Below, one piece after another: positions 1 through 11,460 of a DNA stretch of 64,000 nucleotides (within the stretch, counting starts at the first letter, position 1; each line of letters starts with the position of its first letter). Where the stretch lies: positions 70,629 to 134,628 of the forward strand of contig MU385870.1 of the NCBI GenBank assembly GCA_022497145.1, read 5' to 3'. Both the position numbers and the translations under genes were made by a program. The notes under the pieces were generated by a model. The model had not been told where the DNA came from, did no database searches, and saw only the letters and a list, made by a program, of their open reading frames with translations. Source of the DNA: Rostrohypoxylon terebratum (taxonomy: Eukaryota; Ascomycota; Sordariomycetes; Xylariales; Hypoxylaceae).

Positions 1-1051
1 ATGGTGTTGTGGCATCTTCTCCAGTTCGCCCGATGGAATCAATTTCCACTATTACGACGAAGTCTACCGAATATGTATCATCAATACTTGGACTCGTCCA
101 TCAACCGAGCGAAGCTTCAGGGATACGACGGCGCTCGCTGGGGCAAGATGACAGATCCTACTGGACGATCTGCCCCCGGAGAGATAAACTCGTTGCTTAT
201 CTGGCAGCAACCTCATCCGATGTACTTCGCAGAGCTCGAATACCGATATTTCCCCAACGACAAGACTTTAGAATCGTGGGATAGCGTCCTAACGTCGAGT
301 GCTGACTTCATGGCCTCATACGCCTTCTTCAACGAGTCGACGAGGTATTATGACTTAGGTCCGCCGATGTACCCGGCATCGGAGAACACCAACCCCAACG
401 CTACCGTCAACCCCGCTTTCGAGTTGGCATATTGGCGATTCGGCTTAGATATCGCCATTCAGTGGAAGCAGAGGCAAAATCTCTCTGTGCCCGATAAATG
501 GGTGGAAGTACGCGATAACTTAGCTCCATTACCCATTGCGGATGACGCATTCGCAGTTTATGAGGGTATCCCGAATATGTGGAAAAACACCACGGTTCAA
601 GATCATCCGGCTATGTCCGCCATCTTCGGTCTTCTACCCCCGCCGAGCAGTGGAACACCCTTGAATATGACGGTCGTTAAGAACACGGCGGACAAGATCC
701 GAGATCTTTGGGACTTGGAGGATTGCTGGGGCTGGGATTTTCCGATGTTGGCTAGTAAGTTTCCCCGGGGTTGGAATACAAGTATTGGACATAACTCTGA
801 CTATTATAGTGAACTCGTTGCGTCTTGGAGATATCGATCAGGCGGTAACATACCTACTCCACCCCCTATTTCAGTTCGATGATGCTGGGTATCCCGTTGG
901 AGGCTCACGGGTGCCGACGCCTTATATGCCTGGGTCGAGCGCGTTCTTGTTGGCTATGGCAATGATGGCCGGAGGGTGGGATGGCGAACCGGGTCCGCAT
1001 TTCCCGGGAGGATGGGATGTACAAGTTGAAGGATTTATGCCTGGATTGTAA
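1..1051 (+). CDS. Six-hairpin glycosidase-like protein, 3' part (5' end outside window)
   Basis: Two exons are visible, 1-754 and 810-1051, joined across a 55-nt intron (GTAAGT donor, TATAG acceptor). The frame is open from base 1, so the start lies upstream. The visible part is about 331 residues. Motifs such as LIWQQPHPMYFAELEYR, SENTNPNATVNPAFELAYWRFGL and the terminal GGWDGEPGPHFPGGW stretch recall the C-terminal half of fungal six-hairpin (alpha/alpha toroid) glycosidases related to the GH65 group. The reaction cannot be fixed from this fragment. Several NxT/S sequons fit a secreted or vacuolar glycoprotein. The stop is at 1049-1051. Family-level confidence is moderate and rests on recall of similar fungal proteins; substrate is unknown. 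Confidence 0.72.
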
Positions 1052-1517
1052 TGAACAATACGGGCGCCTGTTTCTCTATTACGCAACATAGTAGCACTAG
1101 GGAGCGCTGTAGCTCTGTATCTGAGTAAATAATGATTTAGACAGATGGTATATGGACGCTGGGACTTATATTAAATGGCGTGTTTCGTTTATCTACTAAG
1201 TAGGGACTCAGCGGTATTGATTACAGGTTGACGTTGATACACCGGTAGATAAGGTGCTGTACGGCGCAACACAGATGATCAAGGAACGACATAGACGTCC
1301 TGGTGACGATGAAATAAGGTCAAGTGTGATTCATAACTACTCCTTACAAGAAACATAAATTTGTTTGTCCTCGAAGACTTTTGACCATTGTTTCTAAGCA
1401 TAAGCAGAAGGCTATCCTTAATTTCCAGACTCATCATTTTGATATTCGCAAATTATTTAACGAAGTATTCACAAAATCAAAAAAATACTCAGCAAACTCT
1501 ACACCAGTAACCCGAAG
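1052..1517. other. Intergenic, 466 bases
   Basis: AT-rich spacer between two genes on the same strand. It should hold the 3' end of the glycosidase gene and the promoter of the next gene. No ORF, RNA gene or repeat was recognised. Confidence 0.6.
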
Positions 1518-2235
1518 ATGGTTCAGGGAGTTTCTTATGTTCAGCTTCCGTTGGAGGTAAAGCCGTGGACAGTCTACCTCGGCCTCCACCAACGTCCCGG
1601 TGACCCTCTCGGCGACTTCGTGAGTAGTTCCTCTAAACCCCTTTATATAAAATAACGAATGAGTTTGCTAAGTAATATGATAGGACTGGGATATCGTCAT
1701 GACTTTAGACAGCGGTTCTTCGTGCGTCAACTTACGAGCTAGCAACACGAACATGGGAGGAATGGTCGAACAAGATTGGCATCTCGAGCAGACTACACCA
1801 GGCCAGTGGACTCCAGCGACGTCGAGGACTCTCCTCTGCTTGTTCGAAATTCAGGTCTGCGGGAGACGTGATATCATGGATGCGCTATTGAGTCGAATCG
1901 TCAGAACGGGTAATGGGTTCATCTTGGGTAGATCTGTATCGGCCTTACGACACGGGGAGCTCTTTAGCTCCAAGACGTTCGCTCTGGACGTCTTAGCGGT
2001 AAACCTCAGCTCCGTGGCCGGGGAATACTGTACGTGGAATTCTCTTCTATTCTTATTAGCAATGTCCTTGTATTTGGTGTGTGCTAATTAGCTCTACGAA
2101 ATAGCCCGGTTTCTTGAGAGCCGCGCCATCCAGGCGGCGGTTTGGACCCGTATCGTAGCCCGGGGCGAGCATTCAATGATGACGGCTGGTTGGTTCAAGA
2201 TCTTCAAGATGGTGATACGGTCATATAACACTTAG
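1518..2235 (+). CDS. Hypothetical protein, three exons, 192 aa
   Basis: Model: 1518-1619, 1684-2029, 2105-2235. Exon 1 starts at ATG 1518 and encodes MVQGVSYVQLPLEVKPWTVY onward. Introns have GTGAGT...ATAG and GTACGT...ATAG borders, and the joins keep one open frame to TAG 2233-2235. No domain, signal peptide or membrane segment was recognised. The middle has several Cys residues, and the C-terminus has a basic/aromatic stretch (GWFKIFKMVIRSYN). It follows the glycosidase on the same strand with 466 bases between, and nothing suggests a shared role. The splice consistency argues for a real gene. The function is unknown. Confidence 0.55.
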
Positions 2236-3190
2236 CAGTTGGTATGTAACATAGAATGTGGTTGGTAATCAATTAACATCGTCATGACTTGATACTTTTG
2301 AAATACTCAGGAGGCCTAGGTAATTGGAAGCCATGGTCAGTCATCGCTCTGGCGTTGGGAGTAAATCTTATGTTGAAAAACCACATACGGTAGATGAGAT
2401 ATTTGGAAATCATTTACATTATATTGCCTTCCTATTTGATTTGTTTGAAGCTGTGTAAAGGACAGAGATCTCTCAAATATAACCCCTGGTGACCCCTATT
2501 TTGATGCATTGTTTGAACGGTATTACTCTATGGATATATCCTGTATATAGTGATTCATTTTGTGATGTGAATAGTCCCAAAATTAGAACTGTCATTAGTG
2601 ATTAGCGTTGAGAATAAAGGGGGTTGGTTCGCTAATGTGGCTGCGTATTTGATTAATTCTTAAGGCTTCGCTGTCGGTCGGTAAGGGGGTAGCTGAATTG
2701 GCCTTTATGACGATATGCCGCGTCTCCGGAATAAAATATAAACTATTAGATAATGAATTGTAAGTAGGCAATTCGCCGCCGCTTTCAAGCTCCACGTCTA
2801 GGACGATCAAATAAACCTCAATGCAGAGTAAACTCCCGCGAGTCGCAAATTCCTCGTAGCCGAGCACCACACGAACTCCTGGATTCGATATAAATCCCAC
2901 AAGTACTTAAGTATTGTGAGTCTATTCGTGCTTGTCTGGCCGTTATTGTCAACATGTTCGGTACGCTATTTGATTGCTTCTATACTCTAAGGGGGTCTTC
3001 CTAATTGCCAATCCCCATCTGTTAAGACTGGTGTTCTAACAGGGGGTTGACGAAGAAGAGACATTTCACAATATTCTGTCCCTCCCGCCATAGTGGATGT
3101 ATCGTATTCCACATGACGTATTTCTTCCTTTTCCCCTCGACGTGGCACGAATTGTCTGATCCTTGTTGGTCCCTGCTTTTTTGCCCCCAT
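2236..3190. other. Intergenic, about 955 bases, with one uncertain minus-strand ORF
   Basis: Spacer between convergent genes. An open frame on the minus strand (2595-2900, 101 codons) has no ATG at its 5' end and no recognised domain. It could be an isolated exon or chance. Nothing else was seen. Confidence 0.5.
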
Positions 3191-3872
3191 CTAAAGTAAG
3201 ATCTCGCCCATATTTTCTCCCTCAAAACCAAGCGTCGCGAGTTTCTTGAGCTTATTCTTCTCCTTGGCTTTCTCCACTGCTCGTCGTTCTTTCGCTAATG
3301 TCTCGACTACGTGAAACTCGGCCTTCTCGAATCCTGGAGGCGGATCGTCGTCCTTGTCTAGGTCAATTTCTCCAAGTAAGAGCACATTCTCGCCGCGGAC
3401 AAGAAATATGCCGTGAGATTGGTCGGCATAGAGACCCTTGGGCTGGGGCTCTGCGGGGTCTGACGTCGTGGCGTATATGCGCTCGATAGTAGATTGAAGT
3501 ACTAGGTTTGCTAAGAGGACGTTCAAATGTTAGAGATATGTAGAAATATGTCGAAAAGTAGAGACAAAAAGGGAGCCTCGTAGGAAGCGTACCAAATTGG
3601 TCCCAGCTTCGTAAGACTCCTGTTAGTTTGCGGCCATCTCTTAGGCACACAAGAAGCTTCTCTACACTCGGCGGTTAACAAGGCAAACCCCCACAGTTCT
3701 ATACACCGGCTGCCTTACTATCGGTAAGATCTAATAATTGGGCGGCGGTGGTAAACATCTGAGGAGGTAGTTGTTGAGGTTGCGGTGGTGCGCCGCGTCC
3801 TAGACCCTGAGGTCCAGGCCCGGCCAATTGGGAGGGGACTGGTTGCGGCGGTTCGTGGATGTTCTCCATCAT
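3191..3872 (-). CDS. LSM1: U6 snRNA-associated Sm-like protein LSm1
   Basis: Model on the minus strand: 3719-3872, 3593-3661, 3191-3510; 180 aa. Lsm1 is part of the cytoplasmic Lsm1-7 ring, which binds oligoadenylated mRNA 3' ends with Pat1 and promotes decapping in P-bodies. Residues 1-45 are Pro/Gln-rich. The Sm1 motif follows (KKLLVCLRDGRKLTGVLRSW, about residues 52-71), then the Sm2 motif (GIFLVRGENVLLLGEIDL), then a charged helical tail typical of Lsm1 (ERRAVEKAKEKNKLKK). Introns are GTAAGG...GTAG (57 nt) and GTACGC...TTAG (82 nt). The start at 3872 gives tandem Met codons. The gene is divergent from the sphingosine-1-phosphate lyase gene. The assignment to Lsm1 rather than another Lsm rests on the long tail and the STIERIY motif. 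Confidence 0.92.
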
Positions 3873-5170
3873 ATGTTGGAGTTTTCGTTGGTGGTGGTTA
3901 AATTGGCGGGTTGTCGATCCATGAAGAGAAATCGACGATGTAGTAGTAATAATAAGGAAGGTTTATCCTTTCATTGTAATGTTTGCGATTTCCTTAGAGC
4001 GAGCCGATTCGTCGTCGTCTTCTTGTTTGGATCTTGTTTGCGCGTATGCTGTACAATCCTGACAGTTTCTTTTTGACTTGAAGCTTCTTGTCATTGACTT
4101 CACTGTGATCCACTTGCCCAAAAGAGCCCGAGCTTCTAGTGGGAGAAACATTGATGCGCTAATTGGCTTACGTAGCGAGGTTAGCCAATCATGGTGACAT
4201 ATCGCTTACAAGACTATTGTACCGCCGCATTATCAGATTTTTATCATCAAACCGGAATAGGAGGAGTTTATGCATTTAACTGCACTGATTATATAATTTG
4301 GCGATCGCAATTGGCTTACCATAAAAGAGAGTGGTGTGGAAACCAACTACTGCAGAGGAAATCGACTTTAGTTATATAGATGCATGTATCGAATATACCT
4401 ATTACATCAACTACCTCGGTACTTTGGGAGTGGGGACTTTTGACGATCAATCGTTATTGCCTTCGATGCGGTCTTATTTTCAACATCATAATATGCTGTA
4501 CTCTACTATTCTTCATGGGTATTATACCTAATATTATGAATCCAGGTCGCACTGGCCAATCAAATTTGAGAGGTTTGTCATCGACACCCAATTTCAAGAT
4601 CTGATAAGCAAGAGAGGTTCGCATTCGCGATCTGAGGTCGGTTGGCCGCGCTTCCCGGATCGGGCAAGCTGGACCTAGGCTGCCTAGGCTAGACACGGAC
4701 AGAATGGACTGACACGGGGTTGTCGCTTCTCTTGTAGCCGAGAATCCCTGCTCGCGCATGTGACGGATTTCTTGGTTAGCTGGTTAGCCAAACACAAGCC
4801 TGGAAAGCGTGACTCTTTAGTGACTTTAGTACCTTTAGTGGGAACTGGGAACTCCGTTCTTTCGGTGCAGCTTCTTCGTGTTCCCAGAATCCCAGATTCC
4901 CAGATCTGACGGAAACCCCAGAACAACTTTTAGAACAAGTTAGACGCTTGGAACGCTTGGAACGCCTCCCTCGGCCTTGTCTCAGATTGGATAAAAACCA
5001 AAGAGGTGGCCTTGGAACCATTCACTGTTCCTAAAAGTCAAAAGTCTTATTCCTTCTTCTTCTTCGATTGTTTCATTAATGCCTTTAATTATCGAGCTTT
5101 GGAGGAATTACAATTGAGGATCGAGACATTGAAATTTGAGGCATCGCAACCTCGAGGTAAAAGGTTTCTC
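3873..5170. other. Divergent promoter region between LSM1 and DPL1, about 1.3 kb
   Basis: This holds the promoters of both flanking genes. Short ORFs near 4191-4604 and 4454-5021 overlap in several frames, show no domain and look like chance. A short direct repeat (GGAACGCTT units) lies near 4950-4970, and CAGATTCCCAGA-like repeats lie near 4885-4905. No RNA gene was recognised. Confidence 0.5.
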
Positions 5171-7138
5171 ATGTTTAGCATAAACAACATGCCAGGCTCC
5201 TCTCGAATACCTGCTAGCCTACGCGAGAGCTTCAACAATGTCAAGAAGCGATCTCGGCCGATTGACCCTCAGCAGATCTTCAACCTAGACTTGTAAGTAT
5301 ATGCTACCAAGCCACGAGACAATTCTCGTGGTTGTGAAACTTTTATTACCTTTTATTACCTTCACTCCATTCCCACAAATCGGAAGGGGATAACACAATT
5401 TCGTGCTACCGTTCGGGGAAGAAGAAAAAAAAAGTCTAGAAAGCTTAGCTAATTGTTTACTTTCCCATTACTAGACTCCGAAATATCGTCTTTTTCTTCT
5501 TTGTACTACGCATTGTCCGCCGGACGTTCTGGAAACTAAAGGGTCGTGGCATCATCGGCACCATTGTAGAGATATATCGTGATACGCAACGCGTACTATA
5601 TGGATACTTCCTGCGAGCACCGGGTGTTCGCACCCAGGTGCGCAAGCAGGTGAATGATTCGTTAGCGAAGGTCCAGTCGAAGATAATACCTGCCGATGGA
5701 ACCAGATACCTTACACTACCCAAAGAAGGATGGACAGAGGAGGCGCTGAAAGCCGAGCTCGAGACGCTTGCGAACATGGACCACACCAGATGGGAAGACG
5801 GTTACGTATCTGGTGCTGTATACCACGGAGAGGAGGAACTGCTCAAGCTCCAGACGGAAGCTTACGGCAAGTTTACCGTTTCAAACCCAATCCACCCAGA
5901 CGTCTTCCCTGGCGTGCGAAAGATGGAAGCCGAGGTTGTCGCGATGGTCCTTTCCATGTTCCACGCCCCAGCCAACGCCGCAGGAGTGTGCACCAGTGGC
6001 GGCACTGAGAGTATCCTCATGGCATGCTACAGTGCAAGACAGAAGGCCTACGCTGAGCGTGGCGTGACCGAGCCCGAGATGTAAGCTATTGTCTGCGTTT
6101 TCAATTTGTATTGCCTTGCCTAGGTTACTAATTTTTCATAATAGGATTCTCCCCGAGACAGCTCACACGGCATTCCGCAAGGCCGGTGACTACTTCAAGA
6201 TCAAGATCCACCTGGTTCCTTGCCCCGCTCCCAACTACCAAGTCGATGTCCACCGAGTCTCCCGACTCATCAACTCCAACACCGTTCTCCTTGTCGGGTC
6301 CGCCCCCAACTTCCCTCACGGTATCATCGATGATATCTCCGCGCTCTCTAAGCTGGCCGTTAAGCGTCGCCTGCCACTGCACGTCGACTGCTGCCTAGGC
6401 TCTTTCTTAGTTCCCTTCCTCGACAAGGCCGGCTTTGAGACGGAGCTCTTCGACTTCCGCCTCAAGGGCGTCACCTCCATTTCGTGCGACACGCACAAGT
6501 ACGGCTTCGCGCCCAAAGGCAACTCCACCGTACTCTACCGCACCCAAGAGCTGCGCACATACCAGTACTTCGTCTCCCCCGACTGGTCCGGCGGTGTGTA
6601 CGCCTCACCAGGCATTGCCGGGTCGCGGCCGGGCGCTCTGATCGCCGGCTGCTGGACCAGCATGATGCGCGTGGGTGAGGCGGGGTACATCGAGGCGTGC
6701 GGTACGATCGTCGGGTGCGCCAAGAAGATCGCCGAACACGTCACCTCGCACCCATGCCTCAGCGCCGAACTCGACATCGTCGGCCGCCCCCTCGTCTCCG
6801 TCGTCGCCTTCTCCGCCCGCAACCTCGACATCTATGACATCGCTGACGGCATGAACTCCAAGGGCTGGCATCTAAACGCTCTCCAAAACCCCCCCGCCAT
6901 CCACATCGCCGTCACGCTTCCCATTACCAAAGTCTGGGAACGCCTCGTCGCGGACCTGGAGGCCGTCGTCGAGGCGGAACGCGAAAAGGAACGTGTTCGT
7001 GCTGTCGAGGGAAAGGGTATTAAGGGCAAGGCTAACGGCGACACAGCCACCTTGTATGGTGTCGCTGGAAGTCTGCCGAATAAGGCTGTCGTCGTCGATT
7101 TGGCCAGAGGCTTCTTGGACTTGATGTATAAGGCGTAG
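5171..7138 (+). CDS. DPL1: Sphingosine-1-phosphate lyase (PLP-dependent)
   Basis: Model: 5171-5292, 5475-6080, 6145-7138; 573 aa. The enzyme cleaves phosphorylated long-chain bases to a fatty aldehyde and phosphoethanolamine at the ER. The N-terminus has a hydrophobic anchor at the start of exon 2 (NIVFFFFVLRIV), then the linker LRAPGVRTQVRKQV. The PLP fold shows CTSGGTESILMACYSAR, the aspartate of LHVDCCLGSF (about D324) and the Schiff-base lysine in SISCDTHKYGFAPKG (about K361). The conserved GVYASPGIAGSRPG loop is present. Introns have GTAAGT...CTAG (182 nt) and GTAAGC...ATAG (64 nt) borders. ATG 5189 has a better start context (A at -3) and is an alternative, giving 567 aa. It is divergent from LSM1. 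The identification is secure; the exact start is not. Confidence 0.95.
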
Positions 7139-8216
7139 ACGAACCAACGCAAACACGAGCGTGCGAGTCTGGGTCTGGGTGCGGTAGGGCAAGCTCTGTT
7201 CTTTGGGGGACGGGATAGGAGGGTGGTTGGGATTCGTGTTAAGGGTGGGGTCAGTGTCGGGAGGCTTGCTCGTCGCTGCCTGCTGCAAAAACATCCATGG
7301 GGTGTGTAGTGTACGTTAAGGAAGAGAGGATGGTCGGTCATTGACTAGGTAGGGCATTGGTTTGTACATATATTATCAGAGGGCTCGCAAGATGAGGCGA
7401 GGTAAGGGTGTTAAACACCTCGCGACTATGCAGAATAAGTATCATCAATAGCCCTAGGTACCTCGCAAAAGGGGGAGGTTTTCTCGCATGAAAGCCAAAA
7501 AGAAAGAATCACACCTAAGACGGATAGAGGGAGCATTCCATAGCGCGTGTGGTAGTACAAAGTCTTCAATCAATCGATGGTCAATGCTATTGCATGTATT
7601 ATATACATTCGTAAAGATGTTGCGATTCAATGCCTTTTTTTATACACCGCGTTGGCCTTCGATGCCGATGGCTCTGAGAAACATTTCGTCCCGATTTCTT
7701 TCTTTCCCCGTTTCTTGAGCCGTTCCCTTGTTTATTCCCGATCCTACGCCGTTTGAAAATGAGAAGGTTTGGAATAGGTGGGAGATATCTAGACGGAAAG
7801 GAGAGCGATGACTGGAAAAAAATGAGACTCGTGATAGAACCCCGCCGCGCGCCCCGGATCCCATTTGTTGTGGTTGTTTTTTTCATTCTTTTTTTTTTCT
7901 TCTGGCCAATTACACACATGCCCCGACCTGACGTTATGCCTTGTGTCTCTTTCGATTTACCGACTTGACAAGATGGCAAAAACAACCAGCTGCGAGACCC
8001 CTGGATCGAGACCGTAGTTTCCGAGCTCTGTAGAGATTTTCAAAGCTCGGTTCCTGCATCAGCAAAGCGCCCGCTTTCCTGGCCCATCATGGACTCGGTA
8101 TCGCCGACCTGCTTGCGCTCGGATACCTCGAAGTTCTTGAGCCGCTTCTGCATCATTCTTCTACTCGGCAACGTCAATCCTTGGGATGATCCCCACTCCC
8201 TCATGACTGCTGATTG
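7139..8216. other. Intergenic between convergent genes, about 1.08 kb
   Basis: This contains the 3' flanks of DPL1 and the pyruvate dehydrogenase kinase gene. There is a T-rich tract near 7877-7902. The ORFs here are overlapping, low-complexity and without domains. No RNA gene was recognised. Confidence 0.5.
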
Positions 8217-9740
8217 CTATTGTAGGGGCTCCGAAGAGCTCGATAAGCGGTTTAGGTGAAGGTAGACGTCTGTTCCGTATCTGGATTCTGAATCAGCATG
8301 CACTAGGTAAAATTTCAGGTGTTTAAGAGTAGCTTACCCCTCCATACTGATTAATTTCAGATCACCGCCGAAGTACCGAGCATAAAGTCTTGAAATCGGC
8401 AACCCGTAGCCGAAACCTGCCATCGGCGCCTTGAAATCGCTCTTATCGAAGTCAGGGTCTAGATTGGGCGTTCGGTCGACAGTCGTGTACATGTACGTCC
8501 ATACTAATGGGATGGCACTTCGAGGGATTCCGCCACCTTCGTCGGTAATCTTGATTGTGATATCTTCCCTTCCTTCAGCAACAATCACCTTCGTCACTGG
8601 AAATTCTTGCTTGTCCTGGCCGTGAGTTTCGACAACAGCTCTTAAAGAATTCTTCAAGGTCTCGAAAAGCATGTGCGACAAGTGACCCGGCACGTACATG
8701 AAGTTGAGGTCCGGGTTGCACACGAGTTGGATTTTCGGCGCTTCAAAGAGTCCATAGTGATCCTCGCAGACAAATCGAGCGTTCTCGATGGCCTCTTGTG
8801 CTAAATCTCGTACGTTCGTCTTTGTGCAAATTATTCCGACATAGGTAGGATCGCGATGGTGACTCTGATCGGTTAAAGCTATGTGCTGCCCAATTAACAT
8901 ACGTATGCCTATCCGAGACATGTAGAAGCGGTCTAAGAAGGACTGGATGTTATTGTCGATTTGCATCCGTTGCCGCTTCCGCTTGTATTCCAATATACCC
9001 TGAGCCATTGTTGTAACAACGCCGTCGTGTCTCCTCTTAATCTTATGTAATGTTTGCGCGAATTTTGAGTTATATGCCTGCAGCTCCGGTGGCCAATCGC
9101 CAGTGTCATCCACCATAGCAAAGTACCTCCTTGCAGCTTGGTACTTTTTGCCATTGCCCAGGCCGATTTGCGTGGGTGGCGCTGAGGCATATTGCCCTTC
9201 GCGGATACTTGGGTTGGGAGTGGTTTCGGGAAGCAAAGATGCTCTGCCATTGTTGAATTTGCCAGGGTTTAGGAGTCGGTCTTTCACATCTTTTGATAGC
9301 TCGGGCCGTCCCAAATTGATGATTTCCTATTTTCACATGTCAGATGACTCATATTTTTCCAATACCGGAGTAAGGACCAAAAACTGCAAAAACCGTACCT
9401 CAAATGATTGTGCGTACCAATCTTGTACTTTCCTAACCGACGGCATCTCACTGAGTCCATCTGGAAGGTGGGTGAGCTCCTGGACTCGATGCGCAAGTCG
9501 AATTGGAAGCTCTTCGGCAAGGAATTGGGAGGCGCGAAATAGTGTTCCTGGACGATGGGAGTGAGTCACTAGTTGTGGCTAAATTTTAAAACGCAGAACC
9601 GCAAAAGGGCATAGATTCGACATACCTATGGATGGGCGCTCTCCAAATTGGACCATTTGCCGTAAACTGACTCCCGTAGCAGGAAAGTTAGAGTAGTGAC
9701 GGATGGTATCCATCAACCTCTCCGAGGCCTTCCACGACAT
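8217..9740 (-). CDS. Mitochondrial pyruvate dehydrogenase kinase (PDK/BCKDK family)
   Basis: Model on the minus strand: 9626-9740, 9399-9547, 8338-9326, 8217-8280; 438 aa. It phosphorylates and inactivates the E1-alpha subunit of pyruvate dehydrogenase (or a related 2-oxoacid dehydrogenase) in the matrix. The N-terminal helical domain contains FPATGVSLRQMVQFG and LFRASQFLAEELPIRLAHR. An H-box-like RRHDGVVTTMAQG lies near residue 188. GHKL ATPase motifs are the N box (ETLKNSLRAVVE, N near 314), G1 (DEGGGIP, D near 350) and G2 (GFGYGLPISRLYARYFGGDL, near 392). The last small exon adds YGTDVYLHLNRLSSSSEPLQ. All introns are canonical and keep frame. No obvious mitochondrial presequence precedes MSWKASERL, as in other fungal members recalled. 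Whether it prefers pyruvate or branched-chain dehydrogenase is not decided by sequence alone. Confidence 0.93.
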
Positions 9741-11460
9741 GTTGGGCGGGTTTGTCTGACTCGAAGGGGCTAGATGGCGGGCTTGGTAGGCCTGAAGATG
9801 TTTGTGATCTCAGGGAAAAGAAAGAAATTCAGGCCATCAGACTCGAATTGGAATTGGACTTGTTCGGAAATATGGCGAAGTGTGAACAATAGTAATAATA
9901 ATAGCACGAGACTGCACGAGACCTAGGTCCTAAGGTCAAAGGGGATCGCCCCGCGGGAATTAGGATGACGCTTGATAACAAGGGACCTAACTGTTCTAAC
10001 TGTAGCTAAAGTGCCGAGGCTCTAAAGGGAAAAGTGCTTCTAGAATATGGATGTACTCGGGTACCCTTATTCGGCAAGGAAGTGCTAGGGAAGCATTAAG
10101 AAAGGGGAAAAAAGCAGTCAAACACTAAGGACGAACGTGACGGATATGGCAGCAGAAACAGCGACGGTAGCAAGAGGTCATTCTCAGGTTGATTGGTACA
10201 TATGTATTCATCGAAAGATTGATATTGAAAAGGTTGAAAAATCAAGTGAAATCATAAGACGAACTTGTAAAGAAGATGGGGCGTTGAAGATTTCCAAGTT
10301 GGAGAATTAGCTCTGGAGACCCCCGACCCCGGTCACTAGTAGAGTTTCCAAAGCCGCCATTGGTTACTTGGTTTGTGGGGGCGCGGAGACATGGGAAAGT
10401 TGCACAGCTTCGCCAGCTGTTTCCCAGTAAAACTTTACCGAAACGATGCGAGTACAGCCGAGGAGGCGTTGATTTTTTCGACGGCTTAGACTGTTCAGAT
10501 GGTCCAGAGTCCAGACGGCTTGAACGGCTTAGTAAACGGCTTTTTAAAACGACCTTGAAGAGCTGTCAGACTGAGGATCTCCTGAATCCCCCGTTCCCCC
10601 ACATTCTGTACCCAGCTAATCCTCGATCCGGCATTTCTAGTGTACTATGTAAGTGTAAGAATTCAAGAGAAAGCTTCGCATCTGGGAATGCAGCCCGAGG
10701 TGCTTCCTTATGTACGGATCGGAAAGGTACCTAGTTACCTACTGTAGTAAGGCGGCTGGGCGGATACCCCACGAATCTGGAACTGGTAACTGGGAACTGG
10801 AATCTAGCCCTCCCCAAGATTTCGAGATTGGTTTCGAGCTAGTTATTTTTTGGTCGTTTCGAGATTCGAATGCATCATATGTTTACATGGTACACAGAAT
10901 GTGGCATGTGTGTAGAGGTAGGTTGAGAAAAAAAAATTGGCTTCTTGGCTTCATGCCCGCGTCCTCGAATGTCAGTATATCACGCAAATAACGCAAATAG
11001 GATGAACCTTATCTAAGTCTAAATATCTAGTCGCGTTGCACAGCTAGAAAGACTTTTACTTTGACTTTGTGTTTTTGTGTTTTCGTGTAAATGGATGTGT
11101 AATTGATACCCTATGAACCTATGATACCTTATACCTTTATACACGTACGCATACAGCGTACGCATCCATACCTGGCTTACTTGGCATGCATGCCTGCATA
11201 GTTGTACAGCTCCTGCCAGCTCTTTGCTATCTCTTAAACCCCACAACAAGCGCAAACAAGCTGGGCAACTTCCCTGAGCACGGATACAATCCGTACTCCA
11301 ATAAAATCGCATACCATTTGGGCATCCCTTCCTTTCTTTACAAACCATCCTCGTCGACACCATCCAGATTCGGTCAAAGCTGAAAGTCAACTCCGTCCGT
11401 CTTAATTCATGTGGATGTGGATATCGGAGCTGCTACTGTCACATCGATTTTCAACACCTT
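9741..11460. other. Divergent promoter region, about 1.7 kb
   Basis: This separates the PDK gene (-) from the coiled-coil gene (+). It contains an ACCTAGGTCCTAAGGT motif at 9921-9936, one of several similar copies in the window. ORFs at 10360-10734 and 11019-11390 have no domain and look like chance. No RNA gene was recognised. Confidence 0.5.

Noticed and set aside
2595..2900. Minus-strand ORF of 101 codons as a gene
   Set aside because: No ATG start, no recognised domain, and an ATG just upstream is in another frame. It is kept only as a note in the intergenic entry.
5006..5170. N-terminal extension of DPL1 by 55 codons
   Set aside because: The frame is open but has no ATG before 5171, and the residues do not resemble lyase N-termini.
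6128..7341. Minus-strand ORFs up to 169 codons opposite DPL1
   Set aside because: DPL1 is certain on the plus strand, and the antisense frames are low-complexity with no motif.
10360..10734. Plus-strand ORF of 124 codons between PDK and the coiled-coil gene
   Set aside because: Composition and order look random, with no domain and no splice-linked neighbour.
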